DNA of 64,000 bases from positions 1-64,000 of the forward strand of contig DLAJ01000017.1 in the NCBI GenBank assembly GCA_002493905.1, given 5' to 3'. The translations under genes were made by a program, and so were the position numbers. Within the stretch, counting starts at the first letter, position 1. Every line of letters starts with the position of its first letter. The notes below the pieces were generated by a model. That model was not told where the DNA came from, ran no database searches, and saw only the letters and a program-made list of their open reading frames with translations. This stretch comes from Lachnospiraceae bacterium UBA7050. GTDB taxonomy: Bacteria; Bacillota; Clostridia; Lachnospirales; Lachnospiraceae. Shown here piece by piece: positions 26,005 to 33,765 of this stretch.

Positions 26005-26424
26005 ATGATATTAACGGGGGTATTGACCACGCTCGCCAAAGGTGCCTTGACAGCGGTTGTAGGCCCTTTTGTGGAAGAAGCAAGGGATGCGGCATTAAAT
26101 GCAGCACAGGATACACTTAGAAATACTGTTGCCGGAAAAATGTCCATCGAGGAATGGGCAAAGATTATTTCAGAAGGGGCTGATAATGTTAAAGAAAAAG
26201 TGATAACTGAAAATGATCTTCGCTTCGTTGGCGGGAAATTAAAAATGACATATTTTGAAAATAATCCTAATGTAGTTGTAGCTTCCTTTCAACTGTATTT
26301 CTTGGACGAACAAGAAAAGTGGCAGATGGCTGCCGCTGAAACAGATTTGCCGGCATCTAAATTTACAATGAGTGCATTGGACGAATTAACGTTCAAAAAA
26401 GAAATAACATACGAAGTGGAGTGA
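26005..26424 (+). CDS. Cassette protein with amphipathic Ala/Gly-rich N-terminus
   Basis: 139 aa. Residues 1-45 are Ala/Gly/Val-rich and mildly hydrophobic ('LTTLAKGALTAVVGPFVEEA'), possibly an amphipathic membrane-associated helix. The remaining 90 residues are an alpha/beta soluble domain with 'KLKMTYFENNPNVVVASFQLYFL'. AAGGAG is 8 bases before the ATG. The stop codon lies just ahead of, and is nearly fused to, the start of the next gene. Unknown family; it may be the substrate or regulator of the AAA+ machine. Confidence 0.55.
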   Translation: MILTGVLTTLAKGALTAVVGPFVEEARDAALNAAQDTLRNTVAGKMSIEEWAKIISEGADNVKEKVITENDLRFVGGKLKMTYFENNPNVVVASFQLYFLDEQEKWQMAAAETDLPASKFTMSALDELTFKKEITYEVE

Positions 26425-26429
26425 TGATC

Positions 26430-27413
26430 ATGCATATTTTGATTGTTTTATTTGCTATATGCTTTGTCGTGGCACTTATAGGATATGCGTTATTTGAACC
26501 CAAATTCAATTCTGTCCTGAGTATAATCTATTTTTTGGGGGCTGGCACAAAGATAGTGGAAATGGAAATGAACTATCTCTTGCTATTTGTACTGATAGGA
26601 ATTGCTGATTGTACTCGAGATATAGTTATTGCGAAGGATTGTTATGAGAGTGTGAATGTGAAAATAGATAAGTTTTACTTGGCTAAAAGTCTTATAACTA
26701 TATTTACACTGGGACTTGGAAGAACTATTTTTCTTTTGGTAGTTAATCCTGTAATAAACATAGTGGTATCAAAGGATATAAAGCAACAAATAAGAGATGG
26801 AAAAGCGTTGCCTGACGCTTCGTTCTATAGCAAATTGAAGGTTGTAAATTATTGTTACGGAAAACAGATTGGCAAACTGGAAAGGGAAGGAGTGGTTGTA
26901 TCTAATAAAAATACTGTAGATAGTGAGACAAAGATTCGATGTGAAAAGTTAGAGAAACTTTACCCCAAAAAAATGTTGGATAAGATCATCGATAAAGTGG
27001 CAGGAGATAAGGTGTTAAAAGAAAAACGGGAGAATGCAGAGAAAAGGCTTCGGTCTATGAATAAGTGTTACGCATATTTGAGCCCTACTGTCTTTGAACA
27101 ATATCCAAAGGCTATTATAAATGTTATGTCAGTGAAAGGTCGATGCTCCACATCGCTTATTTCTAAGGAATTAAAGCCATATAATCTCTTGCAACCGATT
27201 AAGGGGATAAATGAGGACAGAAACCAAGAATGGAGCGAATTTTTTATCATTCAAGCTTTACAGCCTTTGGTAGCAGGAGGTGTTTTTGACGACATGGACT
27301 TGAATGATAATGATGTAATGGATAACCATGCTTATCAATATACCCAAAGTACAGTAGCGATGCCAAGCATAGATGGTGATCAGGACCCACGTTTCGCATT
27401 GGATGCTGATTGA
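26430..27413 (+). CDS. Four-helix membrane protein with a soluble C-terminal domain
   Basis: 327 aa from ATG 26430 (GTGGAG 8 bases upstream; GTG 26421 and ATG 26424 are in frame but too close to that site). Hydrophobic helices at about 2-22, 30-45, 50-66 and 85-115; the rest (about 125-327) is soluble, with a Lys-rich helical part ('KEKRENAEKRLRSMNKCYAYL') and an acidic tail. I recognise no domain. It is the last gene before the terminator at 27556. As the largest membrane component, it could be the scaffold or the client of the ATPase. Confidence 0.55.
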   Translation: MHILIVLFAICFVVALIGYALFEPKFNSVLSIIYFLGAGTKIVEMEMNYLLLFVLIGIADCTRDIVIAKDCYESVNVKIDKFYLAKSLITIFTLGLGRTIFLLVVNPVINIVVSKDIKQQIRDGKALPDASFYSKLKVVNYCYGKQIGKLEREGVVVSNKNTVDSETKIRCEKLEKLYPKKMLDKIIDKVAGDKVLKEKRENAEKRLRSMNKCYAYLSPTVFEQYPKAIINVMSVKGRCSTSLISKELKPYNLLQPIKGINEDRNQEWSEFFIIQALQPLVAGGVFDDMDLNDNDVMDNHAYQYTQSTVAMPSIDGDQDPRFALDAD

Positions 27414-27555
27414 CGTGTTTATAGACTTTCTGTAAAGAGGCTATGAAACATATTTGGGTGGCATGAAGGTGAAATGACTAATGGGTGAAATGGGTGAAAT
27501 GTGAGATGAATTCGCTACACAATTCTTTACAAAAACCAAATCATGGTATACAATA
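27414..27555 (+). other. Short noncoding stretch after the AAA cassette
   Basis: Contains three near copies of TGGGTGAAA/AGGTGAAAT between about 27468 and 27502. No gene is supported. Confidence 0.35.
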
Positions 27556-27587
27556 AAAACGAGTTTGCATGCAGCAAACTCGTTTTT
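27556..27587. terminator. Terminator closing the AAA cassette
   Basis: AAAACGAGTTTGC (27556-27568) pairs perfectly with GCAAACTCGTTTT (27574-27586) around a 5-base loop. The A-run before and T-run after make it potentially bidirectional. Confidence 0.85.
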
Positions 27588-27674
27588 CAGAAATTTTAAT
27601 GAAGGTTTTTGTGAACCTAGGAATTTTTGCCCAAAAACACAGAGCACGGGATCATGTTTGTAAAGGAGCTGCCA

Positions 27675-28010
27675 ATGGAAGAGAGAAGACGTAATCAACG
27701 GATGGAATTGAAGTCGAAGCTGGTTGCCAAGAGGCTGGATTCCGACGAGGCGAAAGAACTGGAAATTGATATTACTGACGTGTCAAAGACAGGCGTGGGA
27801 TTTAACTGCAGCGAAGCACTGACGATCGGTGCGGTATATGAAGCGTTTCTGACGATCTGGACGAAAGAAATCATTCATGCGTTTATCGAGATTGTCCGTA
27901 TTGTAAAGCTGGAAGAGGGCGGTTATCAGTATGGTGGTATTTTTGTCGGCATGCCGGATATTGACGCAAAGCGGATCGAAGTATATGAGACCGTGAACCG
28001 CCTTCAGTAA
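27675..28010 (+). CDS. PilZ-domain protein (c-di-GMP receptor)
   Basis: 111 aa single-domain PilZ protein. The two nucleotide-binding motifs are intact: an RxxxR-type stretch at residues 3-9 ('ERRRNQR') and 'DVSKTGVGF' (D-x-S-x-x-G) at about 34-42. So it should bind cyclic di-GMP, likely supplied by GGDEF proteins such as the one at 17.5-19.2 kb. The start at 27675 has AAAGGAG 7 bases upstream; an earlier in-frame ATG at 27627 lacks one. It lies alone between two terminators. The process it controls (motility, surface or exopolysaccharide) cannot be told from the context. Confidence 0.88.
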   Translation: MEERRRNQRMELKSKLVAKRLDSDEAKELEIDITDVSKTGVGFNCSEALTIGAVYEAFLTIWTKEIIHAFIEIVRIVKLEEGGYQYGGIFVGMPDIDAKRIEVYETVNRLQ

Positions 28011-28059
28011 TGACAGGCTGGATTGCAGACAACAGATAAAGAACATATACAGCGGGATA

Positions 28060-28096
28060 AAAAAGCAGGGGCGGGCGTATGCCAGCCCTGTTTTTT
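28060..28096 (+). terminator. Terminator after the PilZ gene
   Basis: Stem GCAGGG...CCCTG with an inner GGGC/GCC(A)GCCC pairing and a six-base T-run at 28091-28096. Confidence 0.75.
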
Positions 28097-28189
28097 CGTG
28101 ACAGCAGTATCTGAAAATGGACACGATAATTATTTTGAGAGCTGTCTTATGTAAAATCTCCGGATTTTGGAAGGATTACGGTTAAAAAC

Positions 28190-29284
28190 ATGGAAATCGG
28201 ATTTGTTGGACTGGGACTGATCGGCGGTTCGATTGCGAAAGCGATCCGGCGGACAGCGCCGGAAATCGGCATAACGGCATATGATATCGATCGGAATGCA
28301 TTGGAGCTTGCAAAGAGGGATGGATGTATCGACACGGCGGCGGACGGCGTGACGAAAGAGTGCTTTGGTGCTTGTGACGTTATTTTTTTATGCGCTCCGG
28401 TGACAGAAAATGATGGAAATCTGGAGCAGATCGCTGGTGTGATGAAAGAAGATGCACTGTTGACGGATGTCGGCAGTGTGAAGGGAGATATTCATGCGCA
28501 TATTGCAAAGCTGGGGCTGGAACCGCAGTTTATCGGCGGGCATCCGATGGCGGGCAGTGAGAAAACCGGATATGAACATGCGGATGAGAATTTGTTTGAA
28601 AATGTGTATTATATCTTGACGCCGACTGCCCGGACGAACAAAGAGCAGCTTTCATGTTATGAACAGCTGATTATCTGTATGCGGGCGATTCCTCTCGTAA
28701 TGTCGCCTGAAAAACATGATTATGTCACGGCGGCAGTCTCCCATCTCCCTCATGTGATTGCAGCGGCGCTTGTGAATCTGGTAAGAAAAGAGGATCAGGA
28801 AGACGGTATCATGAAGATGATCGCAGCAGGAGGATTCCGCGATATCACCCGGATTGCTTCTTCGTCGCCCGTTATGTGGGAGGCGATCTGTATGGCAAAT
28901 TCGGAGAAAGTGATAGAGCTTTTAGATACTTATATTGCATCATTGAATGAGATCCGGGATACGATAGAACAGCGGGATGGGGAAAGCATTCGTACATTTT
29001 TCAACAGTGCGCGCAATTACAGGGACTCCTTTCAGGTATCGGATGCGGGCGCGTTACGTACGGTGTATGCGCTGCATGTATACATTCCTGATGCGCCGGG
29101 GACTCTTGCGGCGATTGCGATGATTCTTGCAGAGCATGAGATCAGTATTAAAAATATTGGCATTATTCATAACCGGGAGTATGAAGAAGGTGTTCTGCGT
29201 GTCGAGTTTTATGATGGTGCGGCACGGGCGGAAGCGAAGAAAGTGCTGACAGAGCTGCAGTATCTTGTTTATGACAAATCCTAG
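28190..29284 (+). CDS. tyrA: Prephenate dehydrogenase
   Basis: 364 aa. Converts prephenate to 4-hydroxyphenylpyruvate in tyrosine synthesis, using NAD(P). The Rossmann motif 'GLGLIGGSIAKAI' (residues 7-19) starts the protein, and the catalytic 'GGHPMAGSEKTGYEHA' is at about 116-131, with the conserved His. A C-terminal ACT domain (about 294-362, 'PGTLAAIAMILAEHEISIKNIG') is typical of Firmicutes TyrA and probably senses tyrosine. No chorismate mutase domain. It stands alone; other aromatic genes are not in the window. Confidence 0.95.
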   Translation: MEIGFVGLGLIGGSIAKAIRRTAPEIGITAYDIDRNALELAKRDGCIDTAADGVTKECFGACDVIFLCAPVTENDGNLEQIAGVMKEDALLTDVGSVKGDIHAHIAKLGLEPQFIGGHPMAGSEKTGYEHADENLFENVYYILTPTARTNKEQLSCYEQLIICMRAIPLVMSPEKHDYVTAAVSHLPHVIAAALVNLVRKEDQEDGIMKMIAAGGFRDITRIASSSPVMWEAICMANSEKVIELLDTYIASLNEIRDTIEQRDGESIRTFFNSARNYRDSFQVSDAGALRTVYALHVYIPDAPGTLAAIAMILAEHEISIKNIGIIHNREYEEGVLRVEFYDGAARAEAKKVLTELQYLVYDKS

Positions 29285-29372
29285 AAAAAGTGCGATAATC
29301 GCATGGTATCGCTGATGAAGAACAGAGATCATGCTGCTAAAAGAAAATCGGCAAAGAAGGGAAGCATATTAC

Positions 29373-31058
29373 ATGGAAAAGAAAAACAAGAAGGATAAGA
29401 TGGAAAAGAAGGATAAAAAGCTGCTCGTTAAAGTGATCATCGCAATTGTGGTATTGCTGATCGGCGCAGTTTATTACTATGTCAAACTGCCGGCTTTTAA
29501 TATCCACAGTGCGGGATTTTGGAAATTTTTACTGTTTCTTATTTTTATTGGAACGCTGCTGAGCATATTGAGCAGACTGAAAAAAGGAAATATTTCCCTG
29601 TCGCAGTCAGGAATTTCTTATACGGGGGATAAGTCTGTTTTTAAGAATGCGAAATGGGGTGCGATCCTGTTTGGCGCAGTGCTGCTTGTTTATATCATTG
29701 GCTCCATTCTGTCCTCCCCGATTGTCAATGCCGGGAGATATCAACGCCTGATGCCGGTGGAGGAACGGGAGTTTCAGGCAGATATTGCAGAAGTGGATTA
29801 TACGACGATACCGCTTTTGGATAAGGACTCTGCGACGATTCTCGGCGAGCGCAAAATGGGTTCCATGATTGACATGGTTTCGCAGTTTGAAGTGGACAAC
29901 GAATATACGCAGATCAACTATAACGGAAGGCCGGTGCGCGTGACACCGCTGCGCTATGCGAGCCTGATCAAATGGCTTACGAATCAGAGCAACGGACTTC
30001 CTGCGTATCTGCTTATGGACATGACTACACAGGATACGCAGATCATTAAGCTGGAACAGCCGATCCGTTATTCCAAAAGCGAACATTTTAACCGGAATCT
30101 GTACCGGCATCTAAGATTTCATTATCCGACCTATATTTTTGACGACCAGATTTTTTTTGAGATTAATGAAGAGGGGACACCTTACTGGGTATGTCCTGTG
30201 AAAAAGTTTAATATTGGTTTGTTCGGCGGTCAGACTGTTGGAAAAGTAGTGCTATGCAACGCAGTGACAGGCGAATGTACGGCATATGATGTGGAAGATG
30301 TACCGACCTGGGTGGACAAGGTATATTCCGCGGAGCGGCTTATCAGGCTTTACGATTATTACGGCATGCTCAAGAACGGTTATTTCAACTCGATTCTGGG
30401 CCAGCGCGGCTGCGTGCAGACGACGAACGGTTATAACTATCTTGCGCTTGATGATGATGTCTGGGTCTATACAGGCGTGACGTCGGTCAACGGGGATCAG
30501 TCCAACGTCGGTTTTGTGCTGATGAACCAGCGGACGATGGAGACGCGCTTTTATACTGTCGAGGGAGCCATTGAGGATTCGGCAATGTCCTCCGCAGAGG
30601 GACAGGTGCAGCACTTAAACTATAATGCGACATTTCCGCTGCTTGTCAATATCGCGTCCGAGCCGACTTATATTATGGCGCTGAAAGACGCGGCAGGGCT
30701 TGTCAAGATGTATGCAATGGTCAATGTGCAGAAATATCAGATCGTCGCGACAGGCGATACGGTAAAAGAGTGTGAACGCAATTACCGAGAGCTGCTGCGC
30801 ACAAACGGGATCGAGGCACAGCCCGGGACATCTGTCGGCGCTTCCGTAACGGGGACGGTCGAGTCGTATGCATCCGTTGTCATTGGGGGCAATACTCATT
30901 TTTATCTGAGTCTGTCCGGTATCGACGATATGTTTGACTTTGACATGACGAAGGAAGAACTGCTCGGCATTCTGCGCGTAGAAGAGGGTGAGACGGTCAC
31001 GATTTACTACGAGGATACGGGAAGCGTCCTAAAGACGGTTACGGCATTTGAAAATTAG
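29373..31058 (+). CDS. Large membrane-anchored protein of unknown function
   Basis: 561 aa from ATG 29373 (AAGAAGGGA about 10 bases upstream). A Lys-rich start is followed by two or three membrane helices (about residues 17-36, 49-66, 91-113); the remaining 440 residues are soluble. Recognisable stretches include 'EVDYTTIPLLDKDSATILGE', 'FEINEEGTPYWVCPVKKF' and a C-terminal 'GTVESYASVVIGGNTHFYLSL', but I cannot name a domain. The regular Val/Thr/Tyr-rich pattern suggests a beta-rich extracellular part. It is convergent with the next gene (3-bp gap). It looks like a conserved protein of unknown function. Confidence 0.7.
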   Translation: MEKKNKKDKMEKKDKKLLVKVIIAIVVLLIGAVYYYVKLPAFNIHSAGFWKFLLFLIFIGTLLSILSRLKKGNISLSQSGISYTGDKSVFKNAKWGAILFGAVLLVYIIGSILSSPIVNAGRYQRLMPVEEREFQADIAEVDYTTIPLLDKDSATILGERKMGSMIDMVSQFEVDNEYTQINYNGRPVRVTPLRYASLIKWLTNQSNGLPAYLLMDMTTQDTQIIKLEQPIRYSKSEHFNRNLYRHLRFHYPTYIFDDQIFFEINEEGTPYWVCPVKKFNIGLFGGQTVGKVVLCNAVTGECTAYDVEDVPTWVDKVYSAERLIRLYDYYGMLKNGYFNSILGQRGCVQTTNGYNYLALDDDVWVYTGVTSVNGDQSNVGFVLMNQRTMETRFYTVEGAIEDSAMSSAEGQVQHLNYNATFPLLVNIASEPTYIMALKDAAGLVKMYAMVNVQKYQIVATGDTVKECERNYRELLRTNGIEAQPGTSVGASVTGTVESYASVVIGGNTHFYLSLSGIDDMFDFDMTKEELLGILRVEEGETVTIYYEDTGSVLKTVTAFEN

Positions 31059-31061
31059 CGG

Positions 31062-31340
31062 TCAATGCGGCGCGATATTTAATATTTTATCAATTTTTGC
31101 GCGGTCTGCCTCGGAGCTGTTCTTTTTGATGACGTCCGAGATCAGGCGGATTTCTTCTTTTGAAAATTGAATGTTTTCGCTTTGCCCGCGCTTGGCGAGG
31201 GAAAGAAAAAACGGAAGAAGTTCTTTTTGCTTTAGGGAGGCACTTTCAATCACGAGCGTATGTAGAAAATCCAATTTTCTGCGCTCAATGTGGGAAAGTG
31301 CCTCATCGTTCATCCAATCCTTGTTCATGTTCCGGTTCAT
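31062..31340 (-). CDS. Small helical protein of unknown function
   Basis: 92 aa, charged and almost entirely helical ('HIERRKLDFLHTLVIESASLKQKELLPFFLSLAKRG'). It is translated from an ATG with GAAAGG 6 bases upstream and overlaps the end of the preceding gene by 38 bases, so the two are probably coupled. Family not recognised. The position after a spore-type Gly/Cys-rich gene suggests a sporulation or envelope link, which is not shown. Confidence 0.6.
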   Translation of the reverse strand: MNRNMNKDWMNDEALSHIERRKLDFLHTLVIESASLKQKELLPFFLSLAKRGQSENIQFSKEEIRLISDVIKKNSSEADRAKIDKILNIAPH

Positions 31341-31989
31341 CCTGCCTTTCTGAAGTGTTCGGGGTGTCTTTTCCAGTGGGCGCCGTATTGGAAACCGACT
31401 GGAAGAGAGAGATCAGGTTTAATATACTGTCAAGGTCCATGCTGCTTCCCTCATTTTGGGGAGCTTCATTTTGGGCTTCTGTATCTGGTGCCGTTCCACC
31501 GCCCTGCATTGCAGAAAACGCATGCATCATATCGGATGCAGATGTGTTTTCACCGCCCTGCATTGCATGAAAGAGATTCATCATATCCTCCGGAGACTGG
31601 CCGCCGGACATGCCGCTTAAGGCGGACAGATACGGTATCATCTGTTGAAAACGCTGATACATGGCAAACATGTTCTGCATGCGGACAAGCTCCTGATATT
31701 CGGATTCGGACAGGCAGGGCTTTAATGCGGAAAGCAGGTGTGCAAACAAATCTTCGTTTGGTACGGACGCATTCGTTTTGGTGCAGGTGAAACGTCCTCC
31801 TTTCAAAATTGACAGCGCATATCTCAGCTCGGCAAAACGAATCCAAACAGCGAGAAGCGGCTGATAAGAGACAGGAAAAAAAGGAATCAGTACCCGCATG
31901 ATGCGAAGCGCTTTTGTATCAAAAAGCGTATCGAAGTCCATAGAGGGATTGTTCCTCTCCTCATCATGTCCGGATAAAATTGATTCCAT
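31303..31989 (-). CDS. Protein with Met-Met repeat segments, unknown function
   Basis: 228 aa from the ATG at 31989 (AGGAAC upstream; earlier in-frame starts at 32040, 32022 and 32013 are possible). The N-terminal part ('LRIMRVLIPFFPVSYQPLLAVWIRF') is hydrophobic and helical. The C-terminal half has an internal duplication: 'MMNLFHAMQGGENTSASDMM' then 'HAFSAMQGGG'. The tail is acidic and disordered. I recognise no family. It is part of a minus-strand group with the Gly/Cys-rich gene before it and the 92-aa gene after it. Confidence 0.6.
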   Translation of the reverse strand: MESILSGHDEERNNPSMDFDTLFDTKALRIMRVLIPFFPVSYQPLLAVWIRFAELRYALSILKGGRFTCTKTNASVPNEDLFAHLLSALKPCLSESEYQELVRMQNMFAMYQRFQQMIPYLSALSGMSGGQSPEDMMNLFHAMQGGENTSASDMMHAFSAMQGGGTAPDTEAQNEAPQNEGSSMDLDSILNLISLFQSVSNTAPTGKDTPNTSERQDEPEHEQGLDER

Positions 31990-32113
31990 AGGAGCGTTCC
32001 TGCCTTTTTTCATATTGTATGCCATCCGGCCCCTGAACATGCGAAAGACGGATCAGCTGTATTCATGCAGGCGGGCTGTCAGATAAGCCCGCCTGAGAAT
32101 ATAGGTGTAACAA

Positions 32114-32368
32114 TTAGCAGCCGCAGCCGTTGTTGTTACCGCAGCCGCAGCAGCTAAGGAGCAGCAGAATGATGATCCAGTCACAGCAGTTGTTATCGCC
32201 GCCGCCGAATCCGAAGCCGCATCCGCAGCCATTGCCGCCGAATAATCCGCTTCCGTTACCGCCGCACAGGGAAAGCAGGATGATGATCCAAAGGATCTCG
32301 CATCCGCATCCGTTATTGTTTCTTGCTGTGTTGCCGCATCCGCAAGAAGATGCTGTCAAGTCACTCAT
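32114..32368 (-). CDS. Gly/Cys/Asn-rich small protein (spore-coat-like)
   Basis: 84 aa dominated by Gly, Cys and Asn, with CGCG and GCGC knots, two short hydrophobic patches ('ILWIIILLSLCGG', 'DWIIILLLLSCCG') and about 17 Cys. Such proteins occur in spore-forming Clostridia and are often annotated as chorion-class high-cysteine proteins; a structural role in the spore or a disulfide-linked coat is plausible. GGAGGC lies before the ATG on the minus strand. Upstream, CATATGATA on the coding strand matches a SigK-type -10 pattern. Confidence 0.65.
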   Translation of the reverse strand: MSDLTASSCGCGNTARNNNGCGCEILWIIILLSLCGGNGSGLFGGNGCGCGFGFGGGDNNCCDWIIILLLLSCCGCGNNNGCGC

Positions 32369-32712
32369 TAGGGTGCCTCCGAAATTGTTTTATGCTTTAT
32401 CATATGACGGGCGGACGGATGTGTGCCGGATTGATTTAATTTTTATGGTAAAATATTTGGTGGAGTTTTGACAGAGTTTTTCATAAAACCGCTTGCATCT
32501 CTATTTTTCAGATGTTATAGTCATTGTATCAGTGATTAATCTCACATTTCAGGTGCGTTTGGGACGGATTCAGACGTCCGGTCAATAGAATTTAACGCAT
32601 CGGATCGTACATTTCAAGGCTTTTCGCCAAACAATTCAACACAGGAAACAAAAAATGGGCGGAAAGCGGACAGCTGTACCTGTTTTCCGTCTGTACAGAC
32701 AAGGAGGAAAAT
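32369..32712. other. Divergent intergenic region
   Basis: 344 bases between the Gly/Cys-rich gene (minus) and the Rpn remnant (plus). It holds CATATGATA on the minus strand (plus-strand 32398-32406) and a plausible promoter for the plus-strand gene, TTGCAT (32493-32498) with TATAGT (32516-32521) spaced by 17. Nothing else is supported. Confidence 0.4.
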
Positions 32713-33619
32713 ATGGGGTACAAAAGGAAACAGGGGAAAAACTCAAAAGATCAGGAGGCGGACGTCAGCGCAAAACGTATTTTTGGAAACAATATACTTT
32801 GTGCACAGTTCTTGCGGAATTATGCCGGACTGCCGATGCTCGCGTGTGTACAGGCAGAGGACATAGAGGATATCACGGAGCGTTATCATCTCTTTAAGGA
32901 AGTGGAGTTTCAGTCGGATACTGTTAAAAAAGTACACGTAAGAGGACAGGAGAATGGAGCGGAAAACGATATTTATATCCTCTCACTTATTGAACATAAG
33001 AGCAGCGTTGATTATGACGTAACAATGCAGATTCTCAAATATATGGTCTGTATCTGGGAGAATGAAGCAGCGGAAGCGAAAAGGACCACGATGACAAGCG
33101 ATAAGAAGGATTTTCGCTATCTTCCAATCTATCCCATTGTTTATTATGAGGGGAGCGGGGAGTGGACCGCAGCAGAGAGCACCTGTGGATGTCGCGGAAA
33201 TTATTGTGTCAGTAGTCAGAAGTCTTTGCAGAAGATTAAATCTGACGGAAGAAGAGACAACGAACCTCATGAAAGAAATGGAGGCGGGTAATATGGGATT
33301 CCTTTGGGAAAACATGGAAAAGATGGACATACAGCTGGAACGTCGTAATACGGAAGAGGCAAAGCAGGAAGCGGAAGAGGCGAAGCAGGAGGCGGAAGAG
33401 GCGAAGCAGGAGGCAGCAGAGGCAAGGCTGGAAGCGGCAATACAGAAACAAAAGGCAGAAGAGGCTGAAAAGAACATGCATGACTTATGCTGCGCGTTGA
33501 TCGCCGCGTATCAGAATCAAGGGATAGAAAGGGAAGCTGCGAAGAAACAACTGATGCGGACGGCTGGATTAAAAGAAGAAATCGTGGATGAATTGTTTGA
33601 ATCGCTTTGGCATCAATAA
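32713..33619 (+). pseudogene. Remnant of an Rpn-type PD-(D/E)XK nuclease/transposase
   Basis: The first frame (32713-33291) starts as a typical Rpn-family protein: 'KRIFGNNILCAQFLRNYAGLPML', then the nuclease core 'DIYILSLIEHKSSVDYDVTMQILKYM' with the E-x-K pair (residues about 100-102). After 'YEGSGEWTAA' near 33180 the frame is lost. The family's C-terminal end then appears in a second frame: 'VDVAEIIVSVVRSLCRRLN', 'MGFLWENMEKMDIQLERRN', a Glu/Ala/Lys-rich coil and 'LKEEIVDELFESLWHQ' to 33619. The middle of the protein (roughly 90-100 residues) is missing, so an internal deletion with frameshift is the best explanation. The product would be inactive. Confidence 0.75.
33353..33415 (+). repeat. 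Three 21-bp repeats in the Rpn remnant
   Basis: Three consecutive near-identical units (GAAGAGGCRAAGCAGGARGCR) encode EEAKQEA repeats, a coiled-coil heptad. Confidence 0.8.
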
Positions 33620-33687
33620 CTGCCGGTGCATGTCCGGAGAGGAAGAAAAAAAAGAAAAATATTCCTTTCTACATTTGGTAAAAACCC

Positions 33688-33715
33688 TTGAAATTCTTGC
33701 AAGATATAGTAAAAT
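33688..33715 (+). promoter_or_regulatory. Promoter of the sortase gene
   Basis: TTGAAA (33688-33693), 16-base spacer, TAAAAT (33710-33715), about 50 bases before the sortase start at 33766. It probably drives the sortase and the two leucine-rich-repeat genes after it. Confidence 0.55.
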
Positions 33716-33765
33716 AGGATAGAATGATGTTAAGAATGGGGTAGGTATGACTTTGGAGCGGTCAT

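Noticed and set aside
27468..27502. TGGGTGAAA repeats as operator
   Set aside because: Only three imperfect copies, no nearby start of a gene that they would control; noted as weak.
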